64,000 nucleotides of DNA from Pogona vitticeps (GCF_051106095.1 NC_135783.1:331464322-331528321), one strand, 5' to 3'. Numbered from the stretch's first letter, positions 32,577-46,013 are shown. Made by a program: numbers and translations. The notes: generated from the sequence alone by a model not told the origin.

Positions 32577-34749
32577 ATATCTAGAAGCACTTGTGCCTCT
32601 CCTTGAGGGAAACACAAAAGGTCCCATTTCAGACTTAAGAAGAAGCACGAAGACATGAATTTCATGTCCCTTGTGCTATATGTGAAATGATTCTTATTCG
32701 CATGGCTTACTGAAAAGGTAATCCCAACGCAGTGCCAGAGCTATGCACAGGCTAAGTAAGCTATAGTTATGGTCTCAGGTTATTAGGCCTCTAAATGCCT
32801 CTAAACAAGTTTCTCAATTTAAAGACATTTTTTTAAAAAAATCATCCAATGCATTGGCTTTAATTCCATTTATGGATTCCAAAAATAATATACTGTAAAT
32901 TGTTGATGAACACAGAATTACTACAGAAGCACAGATTATCTATATACATAGATTTTTGTGGGTATTATTTTTTTTACATACTGCTAAATCAAACAAAATA
33001 TTTTATCTGTTTAAAAACACATTAAATATTTATTTTTGCGTGCATGACTCTTTGGCAGAGTTCCTGCAATAACTGCACCAACAACAGAATGCTGGAGTGC
33101 TGGGGAAAGCAAAGAGGACTTTTCCAAATAAACTTGATTATTGTTTCATTTCTCCTTCATCCCCATCTTTGATGTCCCAGCTGGTTAGCAATACCTCTGT
33201 TGGCAAATCAGTAAAGTTTCTCATGCAGTTAACTCACCTAATACAGAAGAGTATCCATTCCTTTGACCAAGTCTTAATTGCACACCTCATATCATCCCGA
33301 GCTCAAAAATGTTCCTTTTTGAGAGGACAACTCCTATAGTCCCATAATCAGCACAGTTGTACTTCCAAAAAAGTAACATTTCTGGGCTGGAATACAGTCC
33401 ATAGTCCAAAGACGTCCCAGTTTATAGTGACCATACAGGCATTTTTGGAAAGGGGAGGAGGCGTAAAATATAAAAAGAGCCTGGCAGCCTTCTGTGGTCA
33501 AATAGAGAGCTTCAGAGAGAGTTTTTCTGCTCACAGGAAACATTTGAAATCAATCAAAATGGAAATGAAGATTTAGATGTTCTGTGTTCTATTTCCCTTG
33601 GCCAACTGAAAATACTGTAAGATTCTTGAACACAGCAAAGCTGTGTTACAGGATTGGGTCATATATGCATCTTTTCATTTTGTTTCTTTTGGAAAAGAAA
33701 CATTTGTAAATAAGGTACTGACGATAGGACTTCCGTACCACTTCCTCCAAGTGACTTCTCGAGGGAATGGAATCCTCCAGAACTATTTCACCCATTACAC
33801 AAAGCTTGTCTGGGTTTGCTAAGCTGTGCATACTCAGCAGAGATCTGCAGACAAAGCTTGCTCTTTAATGAATGCTGAGTATGTGATAAAATATGCTTCC
33901 AAATGCATTGTTTGTATGGGAAGGATGGCTTAAACTTTATGTTCACATGTGGCTTTTATTTGTTCAGTAAACCAGGTGTGCTGTCAAAAAGTGCAATGGG
34001 TGATATTACTCAGCATCAGAACTGAGAACTGTTGCTTTTTTTGTTTGACAAAGCCCCAGGCAGCATCACCACTCACCATGCTGGTTGGGATATTTGAAAG
34101 CTGTCAAACAAAAACAAAACCCTAACATATAGCATCTCTAATCAAACTTCATTTGCTTGTGATCTCGTGCTGAGCAATCAGGTTATGTGCAATCAGTTCA
34201 GCAACATCCATGCATCCCTACAAGCAGGTGGAGAAGTGTGAAGAGGCATCTGTGAATCATTCCTTCATCATCCCTAAGAAAGCTTCACAGCCAAATAAGG
34301 CACCACCAGATTTGGGAGTTTGGGGGAGTTGGTTGTTTTTTTTTGTTTGTTTGTTTGTTTTTTGGATGACACCTCATAAAACCCCTCAGCCCACTTAGCC
34401 ACCAGACACTGTTCCACAAGGCCAGTATCCACCTCAATTCACCATTGCCAAAGAATGGCAAAGGCACAGGTTTTATCCATTTTCTCAGTCATCTTGTCAT
34501 GTACCAGGCCATGCAAGCAGGCACAAAGCAAACACCATGGAAAATGGACAAAACTGATTTAGTAATTGCCAGTAAATCAATGGAGTACTGGCCAAAAACA
34601 AGAGAGAGTAACTTTTCCAAGCTTTGGTCTGGACACATTTCATTTTTTCAGCATTGTTACGGCAAAATAGAATGAAAATTGAGTTTTAAAAAATAGTTGT
34701 TGCAGTTATTTTTTGACAGATCACAGTATACTTAGTTTTACTATCTATA

Positions 34750-34870
34750 TATCTGGATGAGGCCATCTAGTCCACTCTGGAAATCCAGATCAAGAACACC
34801 CATAACAGACGGCTGCCTGGCCCATGCCTGAAAACTTCAAGGAGAAAGAATCCATCACATATGGACGCAG
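34750..34870 (-). mobile_element. CR1 LINE scrap, minus strand
   Basis: GAGGCCATCTAGTCCACTCTG and GACGGCTGCCTGGCCCATGC are reverse-complement CR1 3' UTR phrases. About 120 bases, old. Confidence 0.6.
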
Positions 34871-34960
34871 AACTATATGATTTGCCAAAGAATGTATACA
34901 CTTTATGATGACAATGATCAATCACATACAGTCATTTATGCTGAATATTCCTATAATACT

Positions 34961-35094
34961 AGGGTAGACAATGTGGCCCTGCCTGTATTGTTCAGTTGCA
35001 GTGACTATCATTGCTAACCATCAGCAGTGCTGCCTAGAACTGATAGGAGTTGCAGCCTATCAGCATCTGGCAGACCCACTTTACCATCCCCTGC
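34961..35094. mobile_element. hAT-like palindromic MITE
   Basis: AGGGTAGACAATGTGGCCCT at the left and CCACTTTACCATCCCCTG at the right are inverted ends; GATAGGAGTTGCAGCCTATC lies between. Diverged. Confidence 0.5.
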
Positions 35095-35776
35095 CATAGC
35101 ACTTTTGGCCCATTTGCCAAAGTTCATTTGCATCCAAGCCATGTGGATGAAATGAGCTTGTTGTGGCAAAAACCCTTCGGCATTTGACCAATCCTTATGC
35201 TTACAGATGTCTCCAGAACTCCAGCATTCTTGCAAAAGTTTGCCAAGAACCTCCAGGATGGTCTCAGACTTGTGCCTTGTATTATCACTACTGTGATAAA
35301 ATAACCCCTATAGCCTGGGGGCGGGGGGGGGAATGGGAGTCAGGTCTGACTCTGTCCCACAGCCCCCTATCCATAAAATTTGATGGAGTGTGCAAACTGC
35401 TAAAAATTTATTTTACATCTAACAAAACCATGTCTAAAAACTTACATGCATTAGAGAAAGCTTTAGTTGGATAGACTGTAGAGATGGGCGATTCATGAAG
35501 TTAATGGGAGAGAAAGCTCTTTCTTATGGTACTGAAAGGAAAATCAGATTAAACAAGAAAAATTCCTATATTTGGACATGTGTATTTGTAAAATTGATTA
35601 ATTGCTGATGTAAGGCATTTTGCAGAAGTCTTGCAAAATGGATTTATAAACCAGCAAACCAGCGATACTTTGCATTTAAGAGGGCCTGTAGATCAAAACC
35701 TACAAACCATCACATTAGCACATGAATGTCCTACCTAGATTATATTTGCGTTCTCCATTTCTGCAGTAAGTCACTT

Positions 35777-35814
35777 TACCTTGATTTCACACCAGTGTAA
35801 ATGAAATCAAGGTA
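35777..35814 (+). repeat. 13-bp stem-loop in the SLC24A4 3' UTR
   Basis: The arms TACCTTGATTTCA (35777-35789) and TGAAATCAAGGTA (35802-35814) are exact reverse complements around a 12-base loop. It may be a remnant of a palindromic MITE, since similar TTTCA...TGAAA arrangements occur in such elements, or a UTR structure. Confidence 0.7.
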
Positions 35815-36169
35815 CCTTTACGGGTCTGTGCTTCATCCAAAATATTTCAAAGCACAATCCTATTTATATATTTATTTACTACAAGTATATTTGTATCATT
35901 ATGTGGACATTAAAGCAGTGTAAAAGAATGTAACAAACGATACAGATGCAAGCAAAATAATAAAATCACATCAATGCAATATATCTAGTAAAGCCAATAT
36001 ATAGTATATATAATAAATTGAAACATAGGATTAAAATGCCTGGACAAACAGATAGCTTTTGAGTTGGCATCCAAAAGACTGTTGCGTCAGTGTCTGCTGT
36101 CTCTTCTTTGTGACATATTTTGCCCAAGATACATGGGAGATTACTTTGACATTATTCATTATTAATAAA

Positions 36170-36460
36170 TTATTAATTAATTATTTTAGAACACAGGTTG
36201 ATAAAAGGAAAGGCACTGCTTGGGTACCAATGCTGTTTAGTGCTCCACCAGCAACTTGACATGCACTTGGAAGTGAATGGGAAAGCAAGCACATCTCTTT
36301 TAGAATTGATAAAAGAAGAGTTTTGCCTAGTTGTACCAATTTCAATCTTGGCAGCTGCATTCTGTACTTGTGGAAGCTTCTGAGTCATCTTCCAGGTCAG
36401 CACCATGTACAGCATATTACGGTAATCCAGCCCCAGATGATAGCATTGTTAGATGAAGAT
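36170..36460 (-). mobile_element. L2/CR1-like LINE fragment
   Basis: The minus-strand frame reads LTWKMTQKLPQVQNAAAKI, matching the block LxxxLTxKLQxVQNAAAR of L2/CR1-clade reverse transcriptases; ATTACGGTAATCCAGCCCC on the plus strand is the DYCNALY-like block. Old and broken. Confidence 0.6.
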
Positions 36461-37839
36461 GGCTTGAAAAAATATTTGCCAACTACACTGTGCATTCCTC
36501 CCACTTTTGCTTCAGCTAAGTAGCTTTTACCTTATTTGGGGATTTTTTCATGGTTCCTAAAAAAGCAGAGTTGTTTGCTTTTTAAATTTATTTTAGGGAT
36601 TCATGTATTTCCTTAGTACACTGGCCTCAAGGCAGCTAATATGTACATTGTAATTCACTATAAAACAATTTGATCAGAAGCAAAAGTGAGATGAAAGGGA
36701 GTGTATGTTTTGCTCTCATAGACTATTTGCACTTGCAGGTTGCTCCATTTCCGGCCTTCTCCAGCTCGCTCGAGATAGCACAGCAATGTTGTAGGTTTGT
36801 TAAATTTTTGTTCAAGTTCCTTAGTGGCTTTGACCCGGCAACTGAAATCTGCACTTCAAACTCCACCGAAAGGGAGTATTACTGTGTAAAACGATGCTGC
36901 AGGACCAGGTTTTGGGTTTGTAAAGTTTCTGCATTGTTGTCATTTTTAAAATCAGTTTGCAAGAACTAGTTTTGTGCTGCTGCTGCTTCTTTTCACAACT
37001 GTGATGATCTGAGCCCCGGTCTTGGGTTGTGAGCCAGCCTGGAAGACCGCTTGCCCACATCTTCCCTTTGGATCAGCATTGTCCTCCTCTCATCATTATT
37101 GCTGTGCCAAGTCTCTTTTTATACAATTTCTTATGTCCACAGTCATTATAACAAACATGTAGCTTAGTTTTGCGGCAATAGATTTTTATTTGTTGTTCAG
37201 TGAATTTTAAAGCAAAAAAGACAAAACAAAGACAATCCCAATTATTTTCTTAGATTTATATAACAATCTTACAGTTCATCTCACCAAACTCTATTGTGAA
37301 TGTAGAAATTGGGACTTCTGCCCTCTCTGCATCCTTTGATCTTTACTGTCGTTTCTCCCTCCCCCCCCATCATTTATTGTCAAAAAGTTCTTCTTTGACT
37401 GACTGAAATTGTATGTCAATATTGAAGGTTATGTTGTTTGAACAGAGCTTTGACTTAGTTCATTACATACATGGCCTAAGTCTTTGCACTAATGGGGGGG
37501 GGGGAAGTCAGATCGAACGTCATTTTAAAGTAACTGATGAAAAATATTTGTACTCGTGTAAAACCAAAGATGTTTGCTATCAAACTGCAGCACCTTAAAA
37601 ATCTATATTTTTAGAGTAGGTTTCCCTCTCTGCCTAGTATTCAAACTCTATGACTGCCCTCATGTATGTACATTTTGCACAAAGAGTTTTTCTTGAACTC
37701 CTGCTTACTTCAGTCCCATTGATCTCCATGTGTCTAACTACGTCTAGTCCAACTACAACTAGGTATGAATACAACCCGGTGTTTAGAAAATGCCAGTACT
37801 TAGTAACTTGCAGCTTTGCTATTTGTGCCATTTAACTTG

Positions 37840-37845
37840 AATAAA
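37840..37845 (+). terminator. Internal AATAAA polyadenylation signal candidate
   Basis: AATAAA within TTGAATAAAGCTAGTTC. The following 60 bases contain TG-rich stretches (CTATTTGTGTAG). It could end an intermediate SLC24A4 transcript. Confidence 0.3.
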
Positions 37846-39750
37846 GCTAGTTCATCCTGGCTATTTGTGTAGAAAATCATTGCCTTGCCAGTTGATAGCA
37901 TACAGAGCGAAATTTAGGTTTCAAACTTTTCCTTAAAGAGCCTGTGCTAAGAGTTGAAATGCTTATGAACTCTGCTAACATCTTCCTAGGGTGTTGAATC
38001 TCCATTCCCTCAGAGCCGTGATTTTCAAACATTATACAATTAAAGAATTCTCTCTCTTTTTTTTTGATTTGGTGAGAAACTCCAGCATATAATAAGGTGT
38101 GTAAGAGGCTTTGATCAGGTATGCAGTGCTTGGAGTGTGACCTAGAACAATGGGTCTCATACTTTTCCCCATGGGCCACTTGCAAATTGCTGAGGTATCA
38201 TGGTAGATCACATAGCAATCTGTTTATGTTGTTCTACAAATGAAATAGCCCCTACCCTGTCATCATTGTTCACATCAGGGAGCCTTCAGAGAAGGGTTCT
38301 TTTAGCTAGAAAATGTTTATTATGATGTTAACTGCACCATCAGGATTGCTAAAGCGGGGTCCTGTTAGCCTATTTGATCATCTGTCAATATATTAATGCA
38401 TTTGATAATCCAGCCATGAACAAAATACCCTTAATCTTTTTTTTTTTTTCAAAATCCTAGGCCAAGGCAAAATACAATTCCCCGTCCCCCAATAACTCTC
38501 CCATTGAGTACTTCAATACAACCTGTGGATTATAGTCTGAAAACTTCTGAACTAGGTACACACCCTACAGTCTCCAACAGGTGCACACTGGTAACAGTGG
38601 GCAAACTTTTTTTCCAGAATAAATTGACTACTATTTCTAATCCTCTCCTTCTGAAAAGCCCTGACAAACTACTGTTTGAAAATCGCTGCTGTAAAAGTAC
38701 CAGGGAATGGATGCTGATTCACCCCTGAACACAGCCTCTGGGATACGTGTTGCAAATTATACGGTACTTTTAATCTGCACTACCCTACACTTTCTTTATG
38801 TATGGCATTTTCTCCATGCTGCTGTCCTGATATTCAAGCACTTTCTGGAAGAAAACTGATTGTAATGGAGAGCTGCTGTCAATTTTTTAGTCCCCTAAAA
38901 GACAATTGTGGGTTTATTATTTGTGATTTGTTTGTTCGTTCGTATTTCCGCAGAAAGAATGTATCTCTCTTAAGGTCTCTTGACTTAATATGCTTGAAAG
39001 GTGTATAGCTTTTGATGTTTGAATTCTGGTGATGTCTGAAAACATCAGAAGCTGAAATAACCTGGTAGGTCAGGTCTACAAAAGAGATCAGAACCCATCA
39101 GGAATCTCCCCTTCTTCACTGCAGCAAGATTATGGCCTTTATTCATTAACCATATGTTTATTTATATATATTTTTTCTTCTGAAAGCAGCAGTTTTGTTC
39201 CCAGTGGCAAAAATTTTCTGGGAAAGTTCTCCCTTTGTTGGGTGAGATGATTCAGGGACATTTCAAAGCACAGAACTAACTGCTGATCTGCATCAATTAC
39301 TTTCCCCGTCCGTGCTCAATGGGTTTTTGTTATGTGCATCCCACAGTGGGTGGGTGCGAAAGCGGTGGTACCTCTTCTGAAAACTTTGGGACACTTTTTA
39401 TAGTGCTGCTGAGAAAATGGAAAGTGACAACTTTGTAAATTACACAGATCTATTTATCATGTTATTTATTTTTTCAATGACTGTGACCTTATGCACTGTG
39501 AATGCTCTTGTGATATGGGGTTCTTTGTACAGATCTGTATGTCATTTAAACAAAATTCCAATTGTGATAATTTGTTACATAATGTTGGCATGACCTTTGA
39601 TTATTTTTATTGTGGAAAAACGAAGAAAAACCCAATAGTTAACATGAACTGAAGATTTATATTTAAAATAACCCTAGCAGTCAGTATTGTAAGGCACTAT
39701 ATATATATTATATATAAAATATAAATATATATCAAAATATGTACACTGTC

Positions 39751-39756
39751 AATAAA
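39751..39756 (+). terminator. Distal AATAAA polyadenylation signal candidate
   Basis: AATAAA in CACTGTCAATAAAAGACATAAG, followed after about 30 bases by GGGGGTGATGTTTTTC, a G/U-rich stretch of the kind found downstream of cleavage sites. This is the best choice for the main SLC24A4 transcript end, since repeat-rich DNA begins soon after. Confidence 0.45.
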
Positions 39757-40017
39757 AGACATAAGAACAACTGGAGAATGGGGGTGATGTTTTTCTCAAG
39801 AAAAAGGTGTCCAAATACCTGGAAATAATATCAAATAATGGGTGATGGGAATGAAATGATATTCATTCACATAAAGCAACTGTTGTGTTTTATATATTTA
39901 TTTATAAGTTTATTTTGAGGAAAGCTGCACTCAGCTACATTGCCTTTATCACTCTCTTGAGGTAATCAAGAATCGAGGTTGCAGTAGTGAAGAGTGAGAT
40001 GAGCTTTCTTTGCAATA

Positions 40018-40229
40018 TTGTCTGTAGACCATTACTCTGAATGGTTTCCCTTCAGTCCTATGGGGAAAAATTAAACAGCATGTGATAGAGAGGATGGAAC
40101 ATGCACTCCACTCAGGGAAACCGTTGTCTGTAGACCATTACTCTGAATGGTTTCCCTTCAGTCCTATGGGGAAAAATTAAACAGCATGTGATAGAGAGGA
40201 TGGAACATGCACTCCACTCAGGGAAACCG
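40018..40229. repeat. Exact 106-bp tandem duplication
   Basis: Bases 40018-40123 and 40124-40229 appear identical over 106 bases, starting TTGTCTGTAGACC and ending GGGAAACCG. It is either a very recent duplication or an assembly error. Confidence 0.93.
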
Positions 40230-40522
40230 TTGGCCTACACTTAGCTCTGTTAGGTTGGGTAATGGAATTTTTAGTCCAATCCTTCTGGAGGGTACCACAT
40301 TGCAGAAAGCTGCTTTAATTTTTCCCCCTCACAGCTTCAAGATAGTGGACCTTGAGTCTGGTTTCTAGCCACACTGGACACTGAGCAAGCATACCTGTAC
40401 AGCATGACTTTGCCTCAGCACCAAGGCAGCTCAGCAGATGTCATCCCACTTTTCTCCATCTTTCATGGTCTTAACAATAACAGTTGTGGTGGATCAAGGC
40501 AGACAAATGAGTGGAGAAAGTA

Positions 40523-41077
40523 CAGTGGTGCCTCGCTTAACGATGTTAATTGGTTCCCAAAAAAACATCGCTATGGGAAAACATCACTACTGTACATGAA
40601 ACACCATTCCGCATAGGAATGCATTGAAAACTGGTTAATCTGTTCCAATGGGAACGGATTACCGTCCTTAAGGGAAAATCGCCATAGGAAACATCGCTAA
40701 GTGAAACAATGTTTCCCCCATTGGAATGCATTGATGCCTATTCAGCTGTCAAACCTACAGTTCAATGCATTCCAATGGGGGGCAAAATTCACCAAAAATT
40801 AACGAAGAGTCAGAACAAAGCCAAATTACGTTTGCAAAGGTTTTACAAGGTGCACTAACTATTCCAAGCATTTAAAACAGTTTTTGAACATTTTAAGACA
40901 CTTTAAAAATAGCAAAAACAGAACATCGCTAAGCAAAACAGGGGACCTAAACTGTCATCGCTATGCGAAATTTCCCCATAGGGAACATCGCTAAACGGAG
41001 CACAAAATCGCTCCAAAAACCTCATTTCTAAGCGAATACATCGTTAAACAAGGCAATCGCTAAGGGAGGCACCACTG
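40523..41077. mobile_element. Mariner/Tc1-type MITE, 555 bp
   Basis: Ends CAGTGGTGCCTCGCTTAAC and, inverted, CAGTGGTGCCTCCCTTAGC, flanked by TA (40521-40522 and 41078-41079). Inside are repeated ACATCGCTA words in both orientations. No transposase frame, so non-autonomous. Confidence 0.88.
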
Positions 41078-41829
41078 TACCTGTGTCTGGGGATTGTTGA
41101 TTTGGTTCATTTTCTGATAAAAACATACCAATTTCTTCATAAACAAGAGTAAAAGAAAAACAGTCTTGGGATGAAGGCCTAAATCCAGTTGTTAACCCCA
41201 ACTACATTAGATCTAGGATTCAGTAAATCAACACTTCTGGGCTTCTGGTTTGCTAGATCTACACAGAGAGCCCTTTCTGATCACGCTTGCCTGACTCTTA
41301 AAAGCCTGGTTTTGAATATCTGTAGTTTTAATCCCTGTTGTGATGCTGGATTAGGCAAAGACACCTCACCTGTTAACACATATGGCAGATGGATGCAACA
41401 TGGCTCTTTTCCTGCTTGGAATAGCTGAACCTCTTCAATTTGGCCAGGGAAGAGGATTACAAATTTTATTATGTGTTCACAAAATTTTTTGAATTCATAA
41501 ACACAGGGACACAAAACAGGAGGCATGAACCTGAGAACAAAAAAAGCAATCATGAGGAAAATAGAAACTAGCCAAATTGTCCTTTCACACCTACCGCTAT
41601 CCATTTGGATATAGCTCAATTTCAGTAATCTAAATGGTCTTAAAGGGAAAATAATTCTTAGCCAAACTCTGGTGATTCTGAGTGAGGGGAATGTGGTAGA
41701 TTTCAGTTCCAAGTGAGCAAATCATACTGGCTTTGAATTGGAAGTTATGAAATTGAGGACTAAATAAGTTTTTTTTTTTTTAAAGAGGATTCCTATCTGC
41801 AACACCTGGTCTCAAGCAAAGCTTTAGAA

Positions 41830-41922
41830 GTTACTTTTTTAAACAACAGTTTATTCAAATATGTTTTCTGAATCCCCAGTACTGACTGGAAGATTTCAGG
41901 AGTCCCCAAAAATAACTTTTCC
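41830..41922. mobile_element. Short MITE, AGTTACTTTTTT family
   Basis: AAGTTACTTTTTTAAAC at the left, CAGGAGTCCCCAAAAATAAC at the right. Degenerate copy. Confidence 0.5.
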
Positions 41923-41935
41923 CAGCGTTGGATAT

Positions 41936-41982
41936 AACCTTATCCATACCTTGGATATAACCTTATCCATACCTTGGATCCA
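41936..41982. repeat. Two-copy 24-bp tandem repeat
   Basis: The unit GGATATAACCTTATCCATAC plus CTT occurs twice in a row before diverging at GGATCCATAC. Confidence 0.8.
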
Positions 41983-42064
41983 TACTGTTGCTTGTCACAT
42001 GTTGTGTTGATAGGCTGATTATCCCAATAGGAGTCGTTCTGGTGAAGCACATCCAACCTCCTCC

Positions 42065-42250
42065 TTGGAAATTTGTTGCTGGAATGTGCTGTCAAGTCAC
42101 TTCAGACTTTTGCTGCCATGATGAATGAGTGACCTCCAAAATGGCCTATCCTTTATCCTATTCAGTCTCCTAGTTTTCCCAGTGTTACTGTCCTTTCCAA
42201 TGACCTTTGACTTCAGCATAGAAATATCAGGTTTCAGTGATTTTCAAAAG
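42065..42250 (+). repeat. Unclassified interspersed repeat, copy 1
   Basis: GTGCTGTCAAGTCACTTCAG and GAGTGACCTCCAAAATGGCC match, at lower similarity, 48935-49090 (TAGTGACCTCCAAAGAAATTC). The phrase is common in squamate DNA but I have no family name for it. Confidence 0.45.
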
Positions 42251-44434
42251 CCCAAGCCATTTTTAACAAAACCTTATCCTCTTATTGCAGAATCCACTGG
42301 CGGCTGCTAGGCTAGGAGATTCCAGGAGTCAACATTCCGGAGTCAAAATGCAAAAATAGTAACTTTTTAAAATTAGGTATTTATTTAAAATATTTTTATC
42401 CCACCTTAAAAAGGACCCAAGACATCTGAGTGGAGAGAAATACTGAGGAGACAGCTTGGGGAAATCAATGGCGTGCTTAGCCGGGATCCTTTTTGTATTG
42501 GGAAGCCTTTGGGACGGGGTGGGGAAGCCTTTAATATTGGAAAACTACCCGCTACTGGTCTCACTCACCACTCACAAAGAGGTAAGAAAGGAAATGCAAT
42601 GAACTCTCCCTCTTTCAGTTGTTTGATCTTTCATTGCTGGGGATGACATGGTTTCTATAATTTAAACAGCATTATAATACATCTCAACAAAGTGGGAAAA
42701 ACAGAGACCAGGTGACCCGTGTATCTAATTGGAGAGGGCCATCTTCGGAGTCCCAGATTTCCCTCTTTATGGCTCTGTCTTTTAAAATCACGCTTCATAA
42801 AAACACTTCCAGAAAGACAGCCTCCTGACAGCCTTCCTGACAGAACCTTCCTCAGCACAATAGGACACATGTCCACTCTCTTCGGGAAATTCATAGACTG
42901 CTCAAGGGGCAGGGCAGAGCAAGGCAAGGTTTCCTGAGGTGGGTGCCTCAAAAGGCTGGTTTAGGGAGAGGGGAGGGTAGCAAATTTTTACCCTTCATGA
43001 GGATGAGGCTGGTTGCCTTATTTCTGCCAGGGGCAGACAGGGGGACTTGTGCCCCTTTCTGCCTCAGGCGCTGAAAAAAAAATGCTATAAAGGGCGCTGA
43101 AAAAATATGAACCGTCTTTAATCCTCCACAGGTCGACTAGGGGAAGGATGAAGTGGCACCGTTTGCTGTCCCACTTCAGGCAGCGAAGTGTCACAGGCAA
43201 GTGCCAAGACTGTCCCCTGATGACAGGGCCTTAAAGTCTTAAATAGGCTGGATTGTGGCGTATAAGCCTCAGCAGAGGAGATGAAAAAGTCAGGTCATTC
43301 TTCACATAGCTTCGTGTGTATGCGTGCGCATGTGCGTGTTTGTGCGCGCACATGCAAGAGAGTTGGAGAGGGAAGGCAGGCCAACAGAGGGAGAAAGACT
43401 GAGAGATAACTTCTTCATGTATGCCTGGAAAAAGGTTAGCATTTATGTGCATGCACACACAGAAAGAGAGAGAGCACATCGGTAGCTCAGTGTTGTGGGA
43501 AGACCTATGTCCTTGTGTGTATGAACAGACAGTGGTTTGACTCAGCAGGCCTGGAGGGCCAGTTATGTAATGTGAATTTGTGCTATAAAGGGCTTGTAAT
43601 CTGCAGATTAACAGCACAGAAGCCTGCCGTGACTTATTCAGCATCCTTATGTAGCCTGCAGATGACATATAGCAGCAGTTCTCACACAGGGGAGAAAAAC
43701 ATGATTGTTATGCAATCTGCACTCCAGCTGACAGCACTTCAGTAAAAGACCTATTTTTTTTGTCCTTTCTTTTTCCTTGGGCATTCATTAAAGCTTACTG
43801 ACACTGATTAACTTAATTTTTGGAGAGAGTTAGTATACGGCAGCCAATCATGCCTACAATTCACCATGCAAAAGACAAATATATTCCTTGTGTATTCATG
43901 CATTTGAAATTAGACCACACCATTCAGTATTTTTACTCCCTGGGCAGCTTACCAATATTCATAATGCCATCAAAGTAATCAAGCAGAAGAACGTTTAAAC
44001 CATTTAAAGCATAAAAATATAAAAGCTAGCAAAAGCAGAATAACATGTCATGGTCATAATACTTTAAAAAAAGGGGGGGGGATGGCAGAATCCTGTTGGC
44101 AGTGTAAACGTGCATACATTAAATTGACTTAGTGCAGTGAATTGCCCTGAATAAGGTGCCAGTACAATTGTAAGGCTCTCTCAACAACACAATCACATTG
44201 TTTCTGATGTTATGCCAGGGTTCCTTCATTCACTAACCACTACGGCCTTTTATAGTACAAAACTTCAATGAAAAAGATCTGAATATCAGATGGAAGTCAT
44301 TACCAGGTGTGAAAGATCACATTGTTTGACACAACGTGCAACATACTGCATGTCTATTAGCTACCCACCCACCCACTGGCACTTTATTTTGGTGCCATTT
44401 ATAAATGTAGGGGGGAAATCGTATGCAATCTCAC

Positions 44435-44520
44435 TCTTATGTCTGAGAAAGTGGGCTTGATCCACAAAAGCTCACATTAAAATATGACAATCTTTAAGGA
44501 GCCACAATGTTTTTGTCTTT
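44435..44520 (+). repeat. Amniote interspersed repeat tail
   Basis: TCTGAGAAAGTGGGCTTGAT, CACAAAAGCTCACATTAAA and CTTTAAGGAGCCACAATG form a phrase widespread in reptile DNA. A related copy is at 57060-57245. Confidence 0.5.
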
Positions 44521-44526
44521 TTTATT

Positions 44527-45000
44527 TTCATAGAATCATAAATAATAATAGAATGAGTGAGCTGGAAGGAGTCTGTAAGGCCATCAAGTCCAATCCCCAT
44601 GCTCAATGAAGGAATTGAAATCAAAGCAGATCTGACAGATGCCAATTTTCTCTTGAATGCCTCCAGCGTTGGAGTGCTCACCACCTCCCAGTGTAATTGG
44701 TTCCATTGTCGTACTGCTCCAACAGTTTAGTTTTTTCCTGATATTCAGCCTAAATCTGTCTTCCTGTAGCTTGAGCCCATTATTATGTATCCTGCACTCT
44801 AGGCTGATCAAGAACAGATCCTGCCCCTCCTGTGTATGACTACCTTTCAAGTATTTTAAAGGTGCTATCATATCTCCCCTCAATCCCCTTTTCTCAAGGC
44901 TAAACATGCCCTGCTCTTTCAGTCTTTCCTCTTTCAGTCTTTCCTCATTCCAGTCCTCTGAAATTTTTATTTTGTGTTTTTCCTCATATGCTTGCACAAA
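44527..45000 (-). mobile_element. CR1 LINE 3' end, minus strand
   Basis: Plus strand begins TCATAGAATCATAAATAATA, GAGCTGGAAGGAGTCTGTAA, then GCTCACCACCTCCCAGTG and TATCTCCCCTCAATCCCC, the reverse complement of a CR1 3' end. 5' truncated. It shares its 3' end with 22115-22765. Confidence 0.85.
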
Positions 45001-46013
45001 CTAATTAACAAACCTACCTCTTCCAAAATTAACAGTGCAAAAGTCACACATCTAGCAATGTGACAAACAGCTCATCAGTTAATGGCAATCTATTGTAGGG
45101 ATTTACACAGTTTAATTTAAATACACATACGTAAATAGCTGTAACTAGTACTTTTGGCAAATGAGGGCAATCAACACCATTTCTCACCAACCCTGCTATA
45201 AAGAATGGCAGTCAGCTTCCCACATGCCCCCTCTCAAAAAGAGGAAGTTCATTATTTTCTTTAAAAAACAGAAATGGGTGGGAGAGTGAAAATGGCCAGG
45301 TGGTATTGCTGTTTATTTTCCTGGCATTTGTCAGTAGATTCACCTGTGGATTTTGGTGCCCTCTAAATGTTGCTGGCCTGGGGCAAAGTACCAGATGCTT
45401 CACACTAGTTACAGCTTTGCCAACAGGATCCTGGACAGTGAATATTGAAAGGTTTGAGGAAATAATCAAAAGGTTGTCATCTGATGCCAAAAAGTACATT
45501 TGGTTCCAGGTAAGCTTCTCTGCAAAGAACATTCCAGAATGTCACTACTAAAACAAAAATCAAGGTAAATATGAACATTGTCTTCAAAATGAAACAAAAG
45601 CAAGTAGCAGAGAAAATCGTGACAGCGAGGGAGCAAGCAAGAGTTGTAAAGCATAATGTGCTTGCTTAATGTGGACAGTGATTAAAATTTCCATGTTTTT
45701 GTAAACACTGACAAAAAGCATGACAAACCAATTACATCATCAGCCACAGGCTTTTATCCCTCGTTTATCATTTCCATTCCACTTTCCCATGTTCCAAGGC
45801 TCCCTCCCCCGCTTGCCCTGAGGCTCCCCCAGATTGAAAGGGATCTCAAAGTAATCAACTGGAGAGGAGGAGGTGAAATAGGAAAATGCTAATGGATGAT
45901 AAAAAAAACTCACAGCTGATGATGTCATCAGCTAGTGCAGATGTAACTTTACTAAACAGGATTTTGGCCTCTGTATCTGATGTCAAGCAAGCTGTAAACT
46001 TTCATGCAACTTG

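Larger units (their letters stand above)
30485..39775 (+). other. SLC24A4: Probable long 3' UTR of SLC24A4
   Basis: No coding signal follows the stop codon. The region is AT-rich and poorer in recent transposons than the flanks, as expected for transcribed 3' UTR under some constraint. AATAAA signals occur at 30877, 37840 and 39751. The last lies in a stretch that reads like a conserved UTR end, and repeat density rises after it. Human SLC24A4 also has a long 3' UTR as I recall. The end point is inference: it could lie at any of the three signals. The region includes two stem-loops (32536-32576 and 35777-35814), an L2-like LINE fragment (about 36170-36460), and two palindromic MITEs (31718-31808 and about 34961-35094). 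Confidence 0.5.
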
